Assembly: GCF_003254575.1 (NCBI RefSeq)
Contig: NZ_QJUA01000012.1
Location: 1 to 64,000 of the forward strand
Direction of reading: 5' to 3'
Source: Mycobacterium kyogaense
GTDB taxonomy: Bacteria > Actinomycetota > Actinomycetes > Mycobacteriales > Mycobacteriaceae
Length of the DNA stretch: 64,000 bases
This document shows, piece by piece, positions 51,082-63,683 of the stretch. Under the pieces are notes generated by a model. That model did no database searches and was not told the origin of the DNA. It saw only the letters and a program-made list of their open reading frames with translations. How positions within the stretch are numbered: the stretch's first letter is position 1; each line of letters begins with the position of its first letter. Position numbers and translations under genes: made by a program.

Positions 51082-52044
51082 ATGCCCGTCATGAAGCTCG
51101 CCCGCCCCGAGGTGTTCCATCCGCGCATCGTGCTGGCGGGATGTCCTGCGCTACCGGAGGGCGACGGTGACGACGCCGGTCTGGTCGGCGCGCTGCGGAC
51201 CCGCGGGTTGCACGCCCGGTGGTTGTCCTGGGACGACCCCGCGACGCTGGAGGCCGACGTCGTGATCCTGCGCGCGGCATGGGATTACACCGAGCGGCTC
51301 ACAGAGTTCCTGGCGTGGACGCGACAGGTGCCCCGGCTGCTCAACAGCCCCGACGTCGTCGCGTGGAACACCGACAAGCGCTATCTGGCGGACCTGGCCG
51401 CCGCCGGCGTGGCGACGGTGCGCAGTGCCTTCTTCGGGCCGGGGGAGACGGTGGCGATCCCGCAGGGGGAGGTCGTGGTCAAACCGGCGGTCGGCGCCGG
51501 ATCGGTGGGCGCGATGCGGTTCCGCGACGCGGACGCGGCGTACGCGCATGCCGTGGCCCTGCAGGCCGACGGACGGACGGCGCTGGTGCAGCCCTACGAC
51601 GCGCGAGTCGCAGACGGGGAGACCGCGCTGGTGTTCCTGCGCGGTGAGCCGTCACACGCCTTCACCAAGGGGCCGATGCTGCCCGAGCCCGGGCAGGGGC
51701 CGACGCTCGACCCGTCCGGCACCTACGCCGAGGAGCGCCTGCAGCTCGCGGACCCCGACGACGAGCTGTGGGAGGTCGGCCACGCGGCGCTGGCCGCCGC
51801 AGCGGCTCATCTGGGCATCCGGGTCACCGACCTGCTGTACGCGCGCGTCGACGTGCTGGGCGGGCCCGACGCGCCCGCCCTGCTGGAGCTCGAGTTGGTT
51901 GAGCCGTCACTGGGATGGCGTCAGCTCGACGAGCCTGCCCGGAACCGGCAGCAGCGCAGATTCGCGCTGGCGGTCGAGTCAGCTCTCGACGAGCTCGGCT
52001 TGGGTCCCCTCGCGAAGGGCCCGTTCGCGCAGCGCCGCCCATAG
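51082..52044 (+). CDS. ATP-grasp domain protein
   Basis: 320 residues. Central ATP-grasp pattern: LRAAWDYTERLTEFLAW, NTDKRYLADLAAAGVATV, EVVVKPAVGAGSVGAMRF, FLRGEPSHAFTKGPML and the metal-binding end YARVDVLGG...LELELVEPSLG (about 250-275). It resembles RimK/glutathione-synthetase-type ligases of unknown substrate found beside ctaA/qor in mycobacteria. The last 66 bases overlap the convergent ctaA. The start may be the second ATG at 51091. Confidence 0.82.
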   Translation: MPVMKLARPEVFHPRIVLAGCPALPEGDGDDAGLVGALRTRGLHARWLSWDDPATLEADVVILRAAWDYTERLTEFLAWTRQVPRLLNSPDVVAWNTDKRYLADLAAAGVATVRSAFFGPGETVAIPQGEVVVKPAVGAGSVGAMRFRDADAAYAHAVALQADGRTALVQPYDARVADGETALVFLRGEPSHAFTKGPMLPEPGQGPTLDPSGTYAEERLQLADPDDELWEVGHAALAAAAAHLGIRVTDLLYARVDVLGGPDAPALLELELVEPSLGWRQLDEPARNRQQRRFALAVESALDELGLGPLAKGPFAQRRP

Positions 52045-52962
52045 CGCGGCCGTCGCCGCGGTGCACGCGGCCGCCCCGGCGACGTGGAACGCCACCAGGA
52101 CCTCGGGAACCCCGGTGGCGAACTGCACGGCACCGAGCAGCCCCTGCGCGGCGACAAGTGCGACCAGCACCGCGAGACGACGCATCACGGGCCGGGTGGC
52201 GCGGGCGGCCACCAGGCCGAAACCCAGCCCCACCACCAGCGAGAGGTAGGCCACCAGCAGCGACGAGTGCAGATGGACCAGTGTGGTGATCTCGACCTGC
52301 AGCCGCGGCACCGGCCGGTCGATGCTCTTGTCGCCGGCGTGCGGCCCTGCGCCGGTGACCATCGTGCCGGTGATCAGCACCGCGGACAGCGTCATCCCGC
52401 ACAGGCCGGTCAGCAGGCGCAGGGGCTTGGGTGCGCGCCGCACCAGCACGCCCGTGTCGGGCTGGCCGATCTTGACGTACAGCAGCACGGCGAGCCACAC
52501 CATCAGCATCGAGGCGAGCAGGTGTACGGCCACCGTCCACCACAGCAACCCGGTGAGCACGGTGATGCCGCCGATCACGGCCTGCAGCACTGTCGACGCC
52601 GGCATCAGCCACGCGTAGATCAGCACCTCGCGCCTGCGTCGCGCACGGACGACGACGATGACGGCCGCCGCTGCGGTCAGAACGACGAGGAACGTGATCA
52701 ACCGGTTGCCGAACTCGACCGCCTGATGGATGACGGGCACCTCGGCATGCGGGACGGGGGTGTAGCTGCCGGGGAAGCACTGCGGCCAGGTCGGGCATCC
52801 CAGCCCTGAGGCGGTGACGCGGACGATCGCGCCGGTCACGGCGATGCCGCCCTGGGTGAGGATCACGGCCGCGGCGACGATGCGCTGAACACGCAGGCTC
52901 GGTTCGGGAAGGAGATCGACGAGCCGCACGAAGAGTCGTGGCACGAGTCGTCGGCTGGGCAC
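51979..52962 (-). CDS. ctaA: Heme A synthase (COX15/CtaA)
   Basis: Oxidises heme O to heme A. 327 residues with eight membrane helices. Heme-ligand and quinone-pocket motifs: VRVTASGLGCPTWPQCFPGS, VIHQAVEFGNRL, WWTVAVHLLASM, TTLVHLHSSLLVAYL and VAFHVAGAAACTA (His ligands in each). The GTG start is supported by a leaderless -10 box 7 nt upstream. Confidence 0.94.
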   Translation of the reverse strand: MPSRRLVPRLFVRLVDLLPEPSLRVQRIVAAAVILTQGGIAVTGAIVRVTASGLGCPTWPQCFPGSYTPVPHAEVPVIHQAVEFGNRLITFLVVLTAAAAVIVVVRARRRREVLIYAWLMPASTVLQAVIGGITVLTGLLWWTVAVHLLASMLMVWLAVLLYVKIGQPDTGVLVRRAPKPLRLLTGLCGMTLSAVLITGTMVTGAGPHAGDKSIDRPVPRLQVEITTLVHLHSSLLVAYLSLVVGLGFGLVAARATRPVMRRLAVLVALVAAQGLLGAVQFATGVPEVLVAFHVAGAAACTAATAALWAALRERALREGTQAELVES

Positions 52963-52969
52963 GGTGTCG

Positions 52970-52975
52970 ATGGTA
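52970..52975 (-). promoter_or_regulatory. Leaderless -10 box for ctaA
   Basis: TACCAT on the minus strand ends 7 nt before the GTG at 52962. It matches TANNNT. Confidence 0.5.
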
Positions 52976-52983
52976 GAGCCCGG

Positions 52984-53571
52984 CTAACTACGAGCCGTAG
53001 TAGGGGCGGTGAGCGGCACCAGCACGTCGTCGACCAGCGTGAGCACGAGCTCGTCGTCGATGGGATCGCCGGTGATCAGCAGGTGGTGCCACAGCACGCT
53101 CTGACCGAGTTCGCGGATGACGCCGATGGGGATGTCGGCGCGCACGTCGCCGCGCTCGATACCGCGCTCCAGCAGGGCGGTCACGTCGGCTTTACGGCTC
53201 CCGACGACGTCGGCGTAGAACGTCTCGGCCAGCTCGGGGTCGGCCGCCACCGCCATCACTATCGAACGCATCAACGGACCCTGCGGGCCGGCGAACAACT
53301 CGGCCCATCCGCGCAGCACAGCCAGCATGTCGGTGCGGAAGGCGCCCGTGTCCGCGGTGGGGATCGACGCGGCCGCGACCTCGATGAGGGTGTCGCGCAG
53401 CAGCGCGCGCCGATCACTCCATCGCCGGTAGAGCACCGGCTTGCTGGTGCGCGCGGCCGCGGCGACCGCCTCCATCGTCACGCCGTCAGGGCCGTGTGCG
53501 GCCAGCAACTCCATGACGGCCGATCTGATCGCTGCGTCCAGCTCAGCGCCGCGTCGACGTGTGGTGGGCAT
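52984..53571 (-). CDS. TetR family transcriptional regulator
   Basis: 195 residues. N-terminal helix-turn-helix: DAAIRSAVMELLAAHGPDGV, MEAVAAAARTSKPVLYRRWSDRRALL. The C-terminal domain resembles TetR_C_16 regulators. The ATG at 53571 gives MPTTRRRG; the frame extends upstream into the divergent gene. Divergent from the DAPG-hydrolase-like gene, with two direct repeats between them, which suggests local repression of that gene. Confidence 0.92.
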   Translation of the reverse strand: MPTTRRRGAELDAAIRSAVMELLAAHGPDGVTMEAVAAAARTSKPVLYRRWSDRRALLRDTLIEVAAASIPTADTGAFRTDMLAVLRGWAELFAGPQGPLMRSIVMAVAADPELAETFYADVVGSRKADVTALLERGIERGDVRADIPIGVIRELGQSVLWHHLLITGDPIDDELVLTLVDDVLVPLTAPTTARS

Positions 53572-53592
53572 GATCACACTCGATTCCTTTGA

Positions 53593-53655
53593 GAAACGCT
53601 TGCGTATCTTAATGGCCGATCGTACCGTTCTGCGTAAGAAACGCAAACGTATCTT
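53593..53655. repeat. Two 18-bp direct repeats between the TetR and hydrolase genes
   Basis: GAAACGCTTGCGTATCTT (53593-53610) and GAAACGCAAACGTATCTT (53638-53655) match at 15 of 18 positions and start 45 bp apart. Each contains a partly palindromic ACGC..GCGT/ACGT core. They lie in the 96-bp divergent region and are the best candidates for the regulator's binding sites. The second ends 12 nt before the ATG at 53668. Confidence 0.6.
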
Positions 53656-53667
53656 CGGAGGACGGAC

Positions 53668-54309
53668 ATGTACCACCCGACACTTCCCGTGCTGTATCCG
53701 CTGCGGCCGATCGACACCGCATCGGTGCAGTTCACCGACTGCGCCCACGGCCGCCGCCGGGTCACGATCGACCACCGGCCCCTCGCCGGGGTGACGCCGG
53801 CCATGCTGCTCGACTGGTTCACCCACCTCGACGGCACGATGCGCTATGGCGGGCACGTGGTGGACCGCTATCTGGCCTGGCACCCGACGGACCACATCCG
53901 CTGGGAGCTGTGGCGCGCGGCGCCCGGGGGCGGCGCCGGGGAGGGCGCCCGGTTCCACATCGTCGAGGCGTTCGGCGGCGATCCGAGGTTCCGCGTCGAC
54001 GTCGTCGACCGGGTCGAGAAACTCGACGTCACCGGTATCCGGTTGGTGCAGCGGCTCGTCGGCGTGCCGATCTTCGCGCTCGAACACACGTGGTCGGCGG
54101 GCGTCGAGGGCACCCACTACGTCTCCGTGATGGACATCGGTGCGCGCAGCGCGGCGATGGCCCCGGTCAACGCGCTGCTACGCCGACGGTTCCGGCCCGC
54201 GATGGTCGAGGCCTGGGTGCGGCACAACATCGAGGAGGTCGGGCAGCTGGAGCACCTGCTGCCGCAGCTGGCGAACTCAGGTGAAGCGGAACCAGCGCAG
54301 CGCGCATAA
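53668..54309 (+). CDS. DAPG/phloretin hydrolase (PhlG)-like protein
   Basis: 213 residues. The H-E-H-E metal pattern of diacetylphloroglucinol hydrolase is visible: His76 in WHPTDH, Glu100 in HIVEAF, and His186 with Glu190 in RHNIEEVG, the same spacing (+4) as the last two zinc ligands of PhlG. This family cleaves C-C bonds in acylphloroglucinols and similar phenolic ketones. Good ribosome-binding site (GGAGGAC). The 3' end overlaps the convergent ABC permease by 33 bp. Actual substrate unknown. Confidence 0.75.
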   Translation: MYHPTLPVLYPLRPIDTASVQFTDCAHGRRRVTIDHRPLAGVTPAMLLDWFTHLDGTMRYGGHVVDRYLAWHPTDHIRWELWRAAPGGGAGEGARFHIVEAFGGDPRFRVDVVDRVEKLDVTGIRLVQRLVGVPIFALEHTWSAGVEGTHYVSVMDIGARSAAMAPVNALLRRRFRPAMVEAWVRHNIEEVGQLEHLLPQLANSGEAEPAQRA

Positions 54310-55080
54310 GCCTGCGGCGGCACCCCAGATCGCCAACACCGCAAGGCCGAACCAGTCGACCGAGAGCGTCATCGCACGCGTCAGCGCCTCGGTCAGCGCG
54401 CCCGACGGCGTCAGCCTGGCGATCCACGCCACCGCGCGCGGCACGATGCCACCGTCGGTGCCGCCCTCGACCGTCAGCGCGCCCACCCCGGCGAACACGA
54501 ACCACATCAGGTTCGCCACCGCGAGCACGATCTCGGCCCGCAGGGTGCCGCCGAGCAGCAGGCCCAGAGCGGCGAACACCGCGGTGCCCAGGGCGATGAT
54601 GACCGCGCCCAGTGCGAGACCGGCCGGGGCGGGCCGCCAGCCCAGGCCGATGCCGATGGCGCCCAGCAGGATCGACTGCAGGAAGACCACCGTCACCACC
54701 GCCAGCGATTTGCCGGCGATGATGCCCCACACCGGCAGCGCCGTAGCGCCGAGGCGCTTGAGCGCGCCGTAGCGCCGGTCGAAGGCGACCGCGATGGCCT
54801 GCCCGGTGAATGCGGTCGAGATGACCGCCAGCGCCATGATCGCCGGGGTGAACGTCGCGGCCCGGTCCGGGCCGAACGAGCCCAGCGGCAGCAGGGTGAG
54901 CCCGATCAGCAGCGTGATCGGGATGAACATGGTCAGCAGCAGCTGCTCGCCGTTGCGGAGCAGCAGCCGCAGTTCCAGCCCGTACTGCGCGGCCAGCATC
55001 CGTGGCACCGGCGCGGGCCGCGGATCGGGGGAGAAGGTGCCCTCGGCGAAGCGGTTCGGTGTGTTGCCGGGTGTGTTCAC
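54277..55080 (-). CDS. ABC transporter permease (ABC-2 type)
   Basis: 267 residues with about six membrane helices: EQLLLTMFIPITLLIGLTLL, ALKRLGATALPVWGIIAGKS, and a central hydrophobic stretch with ALGLLLGGTLRAEIVLAVAN. The GTG at 55080 overlaps the ATPase stop by four bases; the open frame continues upstream only inside the ATPase. Part of a two-gene exporter next to mptB, called an antibiotic-transport system in M. tuberculosis annotations. Substrate unknown. Confidence 0.9.
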   Translation of the reverse strand: MNTPGNTPNRFAEGTFSPDPRPAPVPRMLAAQYGLELRLLLRNGEQLLLTMFIPITLLIGLTLLPLGSFGPDRAATFTPAIMALAVISTAFTGQAIAVAFDRRYGALKRLGATALPVWGIIAGKSLAVVTVVFLQSILLGAIGIGLGWRPAPAGLALGAVIIALGTAVFAALGLLLGGTLRAEIVLAVANLMWFVFAGVGALTVEGGTDGGIVPRAVAWIARLTPSGALTEALTRAMTLSVDWFGLAVLAIWGAAAGLCALRWFRFT

Positions 55081-56012
55081 TGCCGCAACTCCCGCCCCGT
55101 CACGTCGAGGAACACGTCCTCGAGACTGCGCTGCTCGACACGCATGTCGGTGGCGAGCACGTCGAGGCGGGCGCACCACGCGGTGACGGTCGCCAGCACC
55201 TGCGGATCGATACGGCCCTCGATGAGGTACTCCCCGGGGGACGTCTCGGTCGCGCGGTAGCTCTCGGGCAGCGCCGCGATCAGCAGGGAGAGATCCAACA
55301 TGCGCGGTGCCCGGAACCGCAGCTGGTTCTCGGCGCCACTGCGCATCAGCTCGGCCGGTGTGCCGCCGGCCACGGCCTGACCCCGATCGATGATCAGGAT
55401 GTGATCGGCCAGTTCCTCGGCCTCGGTGAGTTGGTGGGTGGTCAGCACGACCGTCACGCCGTCGCGGCGGAGGGCATCGATCAGTTCCCACACCACGAGA
55501 CGCGCATGCGCATCCATGCCCGCCGTCGGCTCGTCGAGGAACACCAGCTCGGGACGGCCGACCACCGCGCACGCCAGCGCGAGGCGCTGCTGCTGCCCGC
55601 CGGACAACCGGCGGTAGGTGGTGCGCGCCGAATCGGTCAGCCCCAGTGTGTCCAGCAGCCACGCCGGGTCCAACGGGTTGGCGGCATAGGAGGCCACCAG
55701 CCGGAGCATCTCGCCGGCACGCGCAGCGGGATAGGCGCCGCCGCCCTGGAGCATCACCCCGGTCCGCGCCCGGACCTCGGCGTTGTCGGCCACCGGGTCG
55801 AGGCCGAGGATCTCGATGCTGCCGGCGTCGGGACGGGCGAAGCCCTCGCACATCTCGACCGTCGTGGTCTTGCCTGCGCCGTTGGGGCCGAGCAGCGCGA
55901 AGATCTCCGCGGCGCCCACTTCCAGGTCCAGCTCGGACACTGCCACCGTGGCGCCGTACCGCTTGGTCACGCCACGTAACCGCACTGGCGCGGCGCCGGA
56001 ACGGGAGGTCAC
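55077..56012 (-). CDS. ABC transporter ATP-binding protein
   Basis: 311 residues. Walker A LLGPNGAGKTTT (about 40-50), Q loop VMLQGG, signature YRRLSGGQQQRLALA, Walker B LVFLDEPTAGMD and the His switch TTHQLTEAEEL, followed by a C-terminal accessory domain of about 90 residues. It energises the neighbouring ABC-2 permease. Its start overlaps the mptB stop by four bases. Confidence 0.94.
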   Translation of the reverse strand: MTSRSGAAPVRLRGVTKRYGATVAVSELDLEVGAAEIFALLGPNGAGKTTTVEMCEGFARPDAGSIEILGLDPVADNAEVRARTGVMLQGGGAYPAARAGEMLRLVASYAANPLDPAWLLDTLGLTDSARTTYRRLSGGQQQRLALACAVVGRPELVFLDEPTAGMDAHARLVVWELIDALRRDGVTVVLTTHQLTEAEELADHILIIDRGQAVAGGTPAELMRSGAENQLRFRAPRMLDLSLLIAALPESYRATETSPGEYLIEGRIDPQVLATVTAWCARLDVLATDMRVEQRSLEDVFLDVTGRELRQ

Positions 56013-57676
56013 GGAGATTCAGCGTAGGCGTCGGCCTTATCGGCCGCTCCTACCGGCTCGTCGAGGCGCCCCGTCGCGGCCTCCGGCACTGCCCGCCACG
56101 GCAGCCACCGGTAGGTCAACGCGATCAGCGCGAGCACGATCACGGTGCTGGCCAGTGTCGCCAGCACGATCTGGAACAGTGCGAAGCGATCGCCGTTGGC
56201 GGTGGGTCCGAAGATGCCCACGATCAGCGTGACGGCGATGACCGCGGCCCGAAAGCCCGGCCGGGTGGCCCAGGCGGCCAGCGGGATGATCGCCCACAGC
56301 AGGTACCACGGCTGCACCACCGGGAACAGCAGCACGGTGATGCCGAGTGCGACGCCGAGCCCGCCGACGGGGTGCAGCCGGTTTCGCAGCACGGCGAACA
56401 GCAGCCAGGTGACGAACATCGCGATCAGGGTCACGCCGATCGCGCGGGTCAGCGCGAGGACGGCGGTGGTGTGATCGCCGAGGCCGAGCAGGATGCCGAC
56501 CTGTCCGGTGCCCAGCGCCAGCAGCGTCGGCGGTGACATCCAGCTGCGCACCACGTTGGCGGTACCGAGGGTGAACAGCCAGCCGAAGCCCAGACCGCTG
56601 GCCCAGCCGATCAACGCCATCACCGCCAGCGACACGACACCGAGCGCGGTGCCGGCCGTCAGGAACGCTTTGACCGTGCCACCCCACCGCGCGGCCAACG
56701 CCATCGCGACGAAGCCGAGTGCCAGCAGGCCGGGCAGCTTCACCTGCGAGGACATCGTGATCAGCACCGTCCCGGCCAACATCATGCCGGGGGCGTACCA
56801 GCGGTGCCGTTCGGTCGCGCCCGACGCCGCGCCTCTCGGGAAAGCGGAAATGCCGCGCAGCGCGAATTCGGTGCCCGCCAACATCAGGCCGAGCATCAGC
56901 GCCTCGTTGTGGATGCCGGCGATCAGGTGCATGAACAGCAGCGGGTTCGTCGCGCCCAGCCACAAGGCGCTGACCTCGGCCACTCCGCAGCGGCGGGCCA
57001 ACCGCGGAGTGGCCCAAACGATCAGGCCGACGCCCAGCAGCACCATCGCACGGTGGAACAGCACCGCCTCGACGATGTTCTCGCCGGTGATCCGCGAGAT
57101 GCCGCGGCCGATCCACAGGAACAGCGGCCCGTACGGGGCGGGCGTCTCACGCCAGAGGCTCGGCACCGACAGCGTGAACACGTGATCGAGGCCCAGGCCG
57201 GGAGCCGGCCCCACCCGGTAGGGATCGCTGCCCTGCAGGGAGATCTCGCTCTGCGCCAGGTAGGAGTAGACGTCCTTGCTGTACATCGGCGGCGCGATCA
57301 GCAGCGGCAGCGCCCACAGGAGCAGCGTGCGGTCCACTTGGCTGCGCGTCATGCGCCGCTTGCCCAGCGCGAACCGCCCGAGCATGAGCCAGGCCAGTGT
57401 CATCATCACCGCGCCGGTGGTGGTCATGGTCAGCGAGACCGTCTGGATGCGCGACGGCAGGTTGAGCAGGCGCACGCCGAACGTGGGGTCCTGCACGACG
57501 GGTCGCGCGCCGGCGCCCAGTGCGCCGATCGCCATCAGCACGGTGCCGGTCGCGCCGAACAGCCGTGTGCGGTGCAGCGCGACGAGTTCGGCGGGGTCGA
57601 GGGGACTGCCGACGGTGCGCTCATCGCCGTGGAGACCGGCGATCGAGGTGCTGAGCGAGTGTCGGCGGGCTGCCAC
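56009..57676 (-). CDS. mptB: Alpha-(1,6)-mannosyltransferase MptB (GT-C)
   Basis: Membrane glycosyltransferase that starts the mannan core of lipomannan and lipoarabinomannan, using a polyprenyl-phosphate mannose donor. 555 residues with about 12 membrane helices. Conserved stretches are TLLLWALPLLIAPPMYSKDV, FLWIGRGISRITGENI, GATNPLLFMHLIAGIHNEAL and TANVVRSWMSPPTLLALGTG. The GTG at 57676 has a leaderless -10 box 6 nt upstream and fits the Rv1459c start as I recall it. Confidence 0.92.
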   Translation of the reverse strand: MAARRHSLSTSIAGLHGDERTVGSPLDPAELVALHRTRLFGATGTVLMAIGALGAGARPVVQDPTFGVRLLNLPSRIQTVSLTMTTTGAVMMTLAWLMLGRFALGKRRMTRSQVDRTLLLWALPLLIAPPMYSKDVYSYLAQSEISLQGSDPYRVGPAPGLGLDHVFTLSVPSLWRETPAPYGPLFLWIGRGISRITGENIVEAVLFHRAMVLLGVGLIVWATPRLARRCGVAEVSALWLGATNPLLFMHLIAGIHNEALMLGLMLAGTEFALRGISAFPRGAASGATERHRWYAPGMMLAGTVLITMSSQVKLPGLLALGFVAMALAARWGGTVKAFLTAGTALGVVSLAVMALIGWASGLGFGWLFTLGTANVVRSWMSPPTLLALGTGQVGILLGLGDHTTAVLALTRAIGVTLIAMFVTWLLFAVLRNRLHPVGGLGVALGITVLLFPVVQPWYLLWAIIPLAAWATRPGFRAAVIAVTLIVGIFGPTANGDRFALFQIVLATLASTVIVLALIALTYRWLPWRAVPEAATGRLDEPVGAADKADAYAESP

Positions 57677-57682
57677 CCAGGC

Positions 57683-57688
57683 AGCGTA
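57683..57688 (-). promoter_or_regulatory. Leaderless -10 box for mptB and the ABC exporter
   Basis: TACGCT on the minus strand ends 6 nt before the GTG at 57676. It supports a start much later than the longest open frame (57787). Confidence 0.5.
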
Positions 57689-57785
57689 GCGGGCGACTAT
57701 TCCCGGATCGGTCGCCTCGACCGTGTGAGAAGAATGACGGATCCGATAAGGGTGGCCTTGGTGGACCCGCCCCGGCAATTGCGTC

Positions 57786-57800
57786 ACACTGGTGTTGTGA
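57786..57800 (+). promoter_or_regulatory. SufR operator overlapping the sufR start codon
   Basis: ACACT-GGTGT-TGTGA is an exact match to the ACACT-N5-TGTGA inverted-repeat site reported for M. tuberculosis SufR upstream of its suf operon. The second arm contains the GTG start codon (57797-57799), so repressor binding would sit on the beginning of the gene. Confidence 0.75.
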
Positions 57801-58548
57801 AAATCCGTCCTGAGGGCACCGTCGTGCCGGCTGAGAAGGCGGCCGCCGTGCCGTCGTCATCGGTCGCCGACGGCGACACCAGGACGGCGATCGTGCGCCT
57901 GCTGCTGGAGTCGGGTACGACGACGGCGAGCAGCATCGGCGAGCGGTTGGGCCTGTCGGCAGCCGGGGTGCGCCGTCACTTGGACGCACTGATCGAGGCG
58001 GGCGACGCGCAGGCCAAATCGGCGGCCGCCTGGCAGCAGGAGGGCCGCGGCCGGCCGGCCAAGCGCTATCAGTTGACCGCAGCCGGGCGCGCGAAGCTCG
58101 AGCACACCTACGACGATCTGGCGTCGGCGGCCATGCGGGCGTTGCGCGAGATCGGCGGGGACGACGCGGTGCACACGTTCGCCCGCCGGCGCATCGACAC
58201 CATCCTGGCCGGCGTCGCACCCGCGACGACCGATGACGCCGATGACGTCGAGGCCGCGGCGGAACGCGTTGCCGACGCCCTGAGCCGTGCCGGCTACGCG
58301 ACCACGACCACGCAGGTGCGCGGTCCGCTGGGTGGGGTGCAGATCTGTCAGCACCACTGCCCGGTGTCCCACGTCGCAGAGGAATTCCCCGAACTCTGCG
58401 AGGCCGAACAAGAAGCGATGGCCGAGGTGCTGGGCACGCACGTCCAGCGTCTCGCCACCATCGTCAACGGGGATTGTGCCTGCACCACCCACGTTCCGGC
58501 GCACAGCCCGCGCCGGAACCCGTCAGCAAGCAAAAGGAGTGTGTCGCA

Positions 58549-58552
<4 letters not shown>
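57797..58552 (+). CDS. sufR: SufR, iron-sulfur-sensing transcriptional regulator
   Basis: 251 residues. Winged helix at about 30-100: [50 protein letters not shown]. The C-terminal sensor part carries the cluster cysteines in [21 protein letters not shown] and NGDCACTTH. It represses its own operon when Fe-S clusters are plentiful. The GTG at 57797 lies within the operator; an ATG at 57737 would add 20 residues and place the operator inside the gene. Overlaps sufB. Confidence 0.92.
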
Positions 58553-59987
<1,435 letters not shown>

Positions 59988-59988
<1 letters not shown>

Positions 59989-61157
59989 TGGCGAACACCA
60001 ATCTGACGGCGGCCCTCGAGGGCGCCACCAAGGGCGAGCTGTTCACCTCCTACGACGTCGACGCATTCGAGGTACCCGGCGGTCGCGACGAGATCTGGCG
60101 TTTCACCCCGCTGAAGCGGTTGCGCGGCCTGCACGACGGGTCGGCCGCCGCCACGGCAGAGGCCACCGTCGAGGTGACCGGTTCCGATGACGTACGGGTC
60201 GAGCGGGTCTCCCGCACCGACGACCGGCTCGGACAAGCCGGCGTGCCTGCCGACCGGGTTGCAGCGCAAGCGTATTCGTCGTTCGAGACGGCGACGCTGA
60301 TCGAGGTGCCCGCCCAGGCCGTGGTCGCCGATCCGATCGAGGTGGTCATCACCGGACCCGGCGAGGGTGCGACCGCCTACGGCCACCTCCAGATCCTCCT
60401 CGGCGAACTGGCCGAAGCGGTCGTGGTGCTCGACCACCGCGGCAGCGGAACCTACGCCGACAACATCGAATTCGTCGTCGGAAACGGCGCGACACTGCGG
60501 GTGGTCTCCATCGCGGACTGGGCCGACGACGCAGTGCACGTGAGCACGCATCACGCGACACTGGGCCGCGACGCCGTGCTTCGGCACGCGGCGGTCACCC
60601 TGGGTGGCGACGTGGTGCGGTTGACGGGCCGCGTGCGCTACACCGCGCCCGGCGGCGACGCCGAACTGCTCGGCCTGTACTTCGCCGACGACGGCCAGCA
60701 CTTCGAATCCCGGCTGCTCGTCGACCATGCGCAGCCCAACTGCCGCTCCAACGTGACGTACAAGGGTGCGCTGCAGGGGGATCCGGAGTCGAAGCGACCC
60801 GACACCCACACGGTGTGGGTGGGCGACGTGCTGATCCGCGCCGAAGCCACCGGCACCGACACCTTCGAGCTGAACCGCAACCTGGTGCTCACCGACGGCG
60901 CACGCGCCGACTCGGTGCCCAACCTCGAGATCGAGACCGGCGAGATCGTCGGCGCCGGCCACGCCAGCGCCACTGGCCGTTTCGACGACGAGCAACTGTT
61001 CTACCTGCGTGCCCGCGGCATTCCCGAAGAGCAGGCCCGCCGCCTGGTGGTCCGCGGCTTCTTCCACGAGATCATCGCCAAGATCTCCGTCCCCGCCGTG
61101 CGGGACCGCCTGACCGACGCCATCGAACGCGAACTCGCGATTACCGAGAAGAGTTGA
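59988..61157 (+). CDS. sufD: Fe-S cluster assembly protein SufD
   Basis: 389 residues; beta-helix partner of SufB. ESRLLVDHAQPNCRSNVTYK, a conserved region near residue 250, DPESKRPDTHTVWVGDVLIR and C-terminal LFYLRARGIPEEQARRLVVRGFF match the family. The GTG at 59988 shares one base with the sufB stop. The frame is open far upstream within sufB, but that part is not coding. Confidence 0.95.
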
Positions 61158-61159
61158 CC

Positions 61160-63682
<2,523 letters not shown>

Positions 63683-63683
<1 letters not shown>

